Assembly (NCBI GenBank): GCA_030248215.1
Contig: JASANG010000627.1
Span: 124,001 to 188,000 of the forward strand
Length of the DNA: 64,000 bases
Reading direction: 5' to 3'
Source: Enoplolaimus lenunculus
Lineage: Eukaryota; Nematoda; Enoplea; Enoplida; Thoracostomopsidae
The position numbers and the translations under genes are program-made. Under the pieces are notes generated by a model, which had not been told where the DNA came from, made no database searches, and saw only the letters and a program-made list of their open reading frames with translations. Shown piece after piece: positions 62,578-64,000 of the stretch (its first letter is position 1; each line of letters starts with the position of its first letter).

Positions 62578-63921
62578 AAAGCAGATGTGATATTGCACCT
62601 ATACACAATCAAGGCACAATTGTGTTTGATAACGGCCTTAAATGCTCTCTGTTTAATGAATATTTCTGCTCTGTCTTTACTTGTGACGATAATTATGTAC
62701 CCGGTGTTCCCCTTAGGGTGAACAAGTACCTCGAGGGTGTAGATTTTTCTCCTGGAATCATTGAATTTTACTTACGAAAATTAACTGCAAAGACCAGCCA
62801 CACCCCGGACGGTATCAATTGCTATATGTTGAAACACTATGCCACTGAGTTCGCTTCTCATCTCGCCCTTATTTTTCAGTTATCATTTGATTCTGGTACC
62901 TTGCCGGCTGACTGGTTGCTAGCCGACGTGGTCCCAGTATATAAAAAGGTTCTTGTAGCCTAGTTTCCAATTATCGTCCCATTTCCTTGACCAGTGCATG
63001 CTGTAAGGTTATGGAAAGAGTTTTTGAACAATAACAATCTGTTTTCAAAAAAGCAGTATGGTTTTCTGCCTAAAAGATCCACCTGTAGTCACTTGATCCA
63101 GACAACCCACAGTCTAGCACTTTTTCTAAACAATAGTAGCTACATGGGGGCGGATGTTATATATAGACTTTGCCAAAGCATTTGACACTGTGAATCATAG
63201 AAAGGTTTTGATAAAACTTTCCTCATATGGGCTTAGAGGTTCACTCTTGCGTTGGATAAACGCGTTTCTTCAAAATCGTACTCAGCGGGTTAAAATCGGT
63301 GACTGCTATTCTACACGCGAGCCGGTTACTTCTGGGGTCCCGCAAGGTTCTGTATTGGGTCCTATGTTATTTTTAGTTTATATCAATGATATTCTTGATC
63401 TTTTACATGATGTACATGCTGAGATGTACGCAGACGATTTGAAACTATATGTAGGAATTACTAGGTCTGACCCGCTGAAATCTCGGAGCACACTACAAAA
63501 TGCGTTGGATATCGTTCATGATTATGCTAATACGTGGCAATTAAAAATTGCCGTGAATAAATGCAAAGTTGTGCATTTTCGCTGCGCTAACGAACCTTTG
63601 AATGTTCGCTACTGTATTGGCAGCGAGGTCCTTGCCAGCGCAAATGAGGTAAATGATCTTGGAGTTATTTTCGAGCGTTCATTGAAATTTTCTAGGCACT
63701 GTGATTATATAGCTCATAAAGCAAACAAGACAATAAACATACTTTTAGATGCTTCCAGTCTTTCTCACTATCCCAGTATATATCTGCGTATAAGTCATTT
63801 GTTATTCCAATATTGGATTATTGTTCAAATGTATGGAACCCTGTTTTGCTGTGTGATATTGACAAAATTGAGAAAGTACAGCGCTATTTTACTAGAAGAC
63901 TCTATTTCAAATTTAAATTAG
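62574..63921 (+). pseudogene. LINE reverse transcriptase domain (broken frames)
   Basis: SHTPDGINCYMLKHY and SFDSGTLPADWLLADVVPVY, then KQYGFLPKRSTCSHL, DFAKAFDTVNHRKVL near 63168, SGVPQGSVLGPMLF near 63335 and AEMYADDLKLYV with YADD at 63427-63438. It is split over at least three frames. Confidence 0.9.
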
Positions 63922-64000
63922 GAGACAAAACTTACCGTTCTAGGCTAGGGGAACTTGAGCTTGAATCGTTAGAATATCGCCGACTAAAGTCCGATTTAGC

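Larger units (their letters stand above)
61300..64000 (+). mobile_element. CR1/Jockey-type LINE (runs past the right edge)
   Basis: An apurinic-type endonuclease at about 61540-62160 is followed by reverse transcriptase to the window end. Reading frame changes occur near 61520, 62577, 62960, 63165 and 63800, so this copy is inactive. Domain order and motifs (ITETWL, ITGDFNMPDFDW, SDHSS, YADD, then VQRYFTRRLY) fit CR1 and related Jockey-superfamily LINEs. The 5' boundary is not defined and the 3' end is outside. Confidence 0.88.

Noticed and set aside
1-64000. LTR, retrovirus-like or Polinton-like elements and CRISPR arrays
   Set aside because: No long direct terminal repeats, no Gag, protease, integrase or capsid signatures and no regular spacer arrays were seen. 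The reverse transcriptases present are LINE types.

Overview
The window is nuclear DNA from an intron-rich, repeat-rich invertebrate animal. Both genes recognised are animal genes on the minus strand, cut into many small exons with short T-rich acceptors (TTTCAG or TTTTAG) and GTAAG-type donors. The space around them is AT-rich and packed with non-autonomous DNA transposons and decayed LINEs. A degenerate TTAGGC-like tract would fit a nematode, but it is weak evidence and the species is left open.

Gene 1 (464-11745, minus, continuing past the left edge) encodes a secreted or membrane-anchored extracellular protein. It has an N-terminal hydrophobic segment, a NIDO (nidogen-type) domain split over five exons, and a series of EGF-like domains on phase 1-1 exons. 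It resembles the SNED1/DEX-1/nidogen group. Eleven of the twelve exons join in phase; one junction (5376 to 4759) is unresolved.

From 11746 to about 27000 I find no convincing gene, only repeats. Gene 2 (59129 down to 27011, minus) is a full-length GTF3C1, the largest TFIIIC subunit, which recognises the B box of tRNA genes for RNA polymerase III. I resolve about 39 exons coding for roughly 2,245 residues, in the same order as the conserved blocks of human GTF3C1, with phases that match at almost every junction.

GTF3C1 introns carry an insertion collection: a 5'-truncated I-like LINE with RNase H (36640-40243) that is itself interrupted by a hAT-type MITE with a perfect 8-bp target duplication; two inverted copies of an unclassified G-rich element with 16-bp inverted ends and 5-bp duplications; a nested pair of hAT-like MITEs at 42 kb; another hAT MITE at 44.7 kb; and a TA-flanked GC-rich MITE at 51.7 kb. 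Upstream of GTF3C1 lie a tRNA-derived (SINE-like) sequence inside a larger inverted repeat and, from about 61.3 kb to the right edge, a CR1/Jockey-type LINE with endonuclease and reverse transcriptase.

The most unusual object is the 783/785-bp G-rich element family (34864-35646 and 54631-55415), whose 5-bp target duplications and end sequence do not match a superfamily I can name. No retrovirus-like, Polinton-like or CRISPR features were seen.
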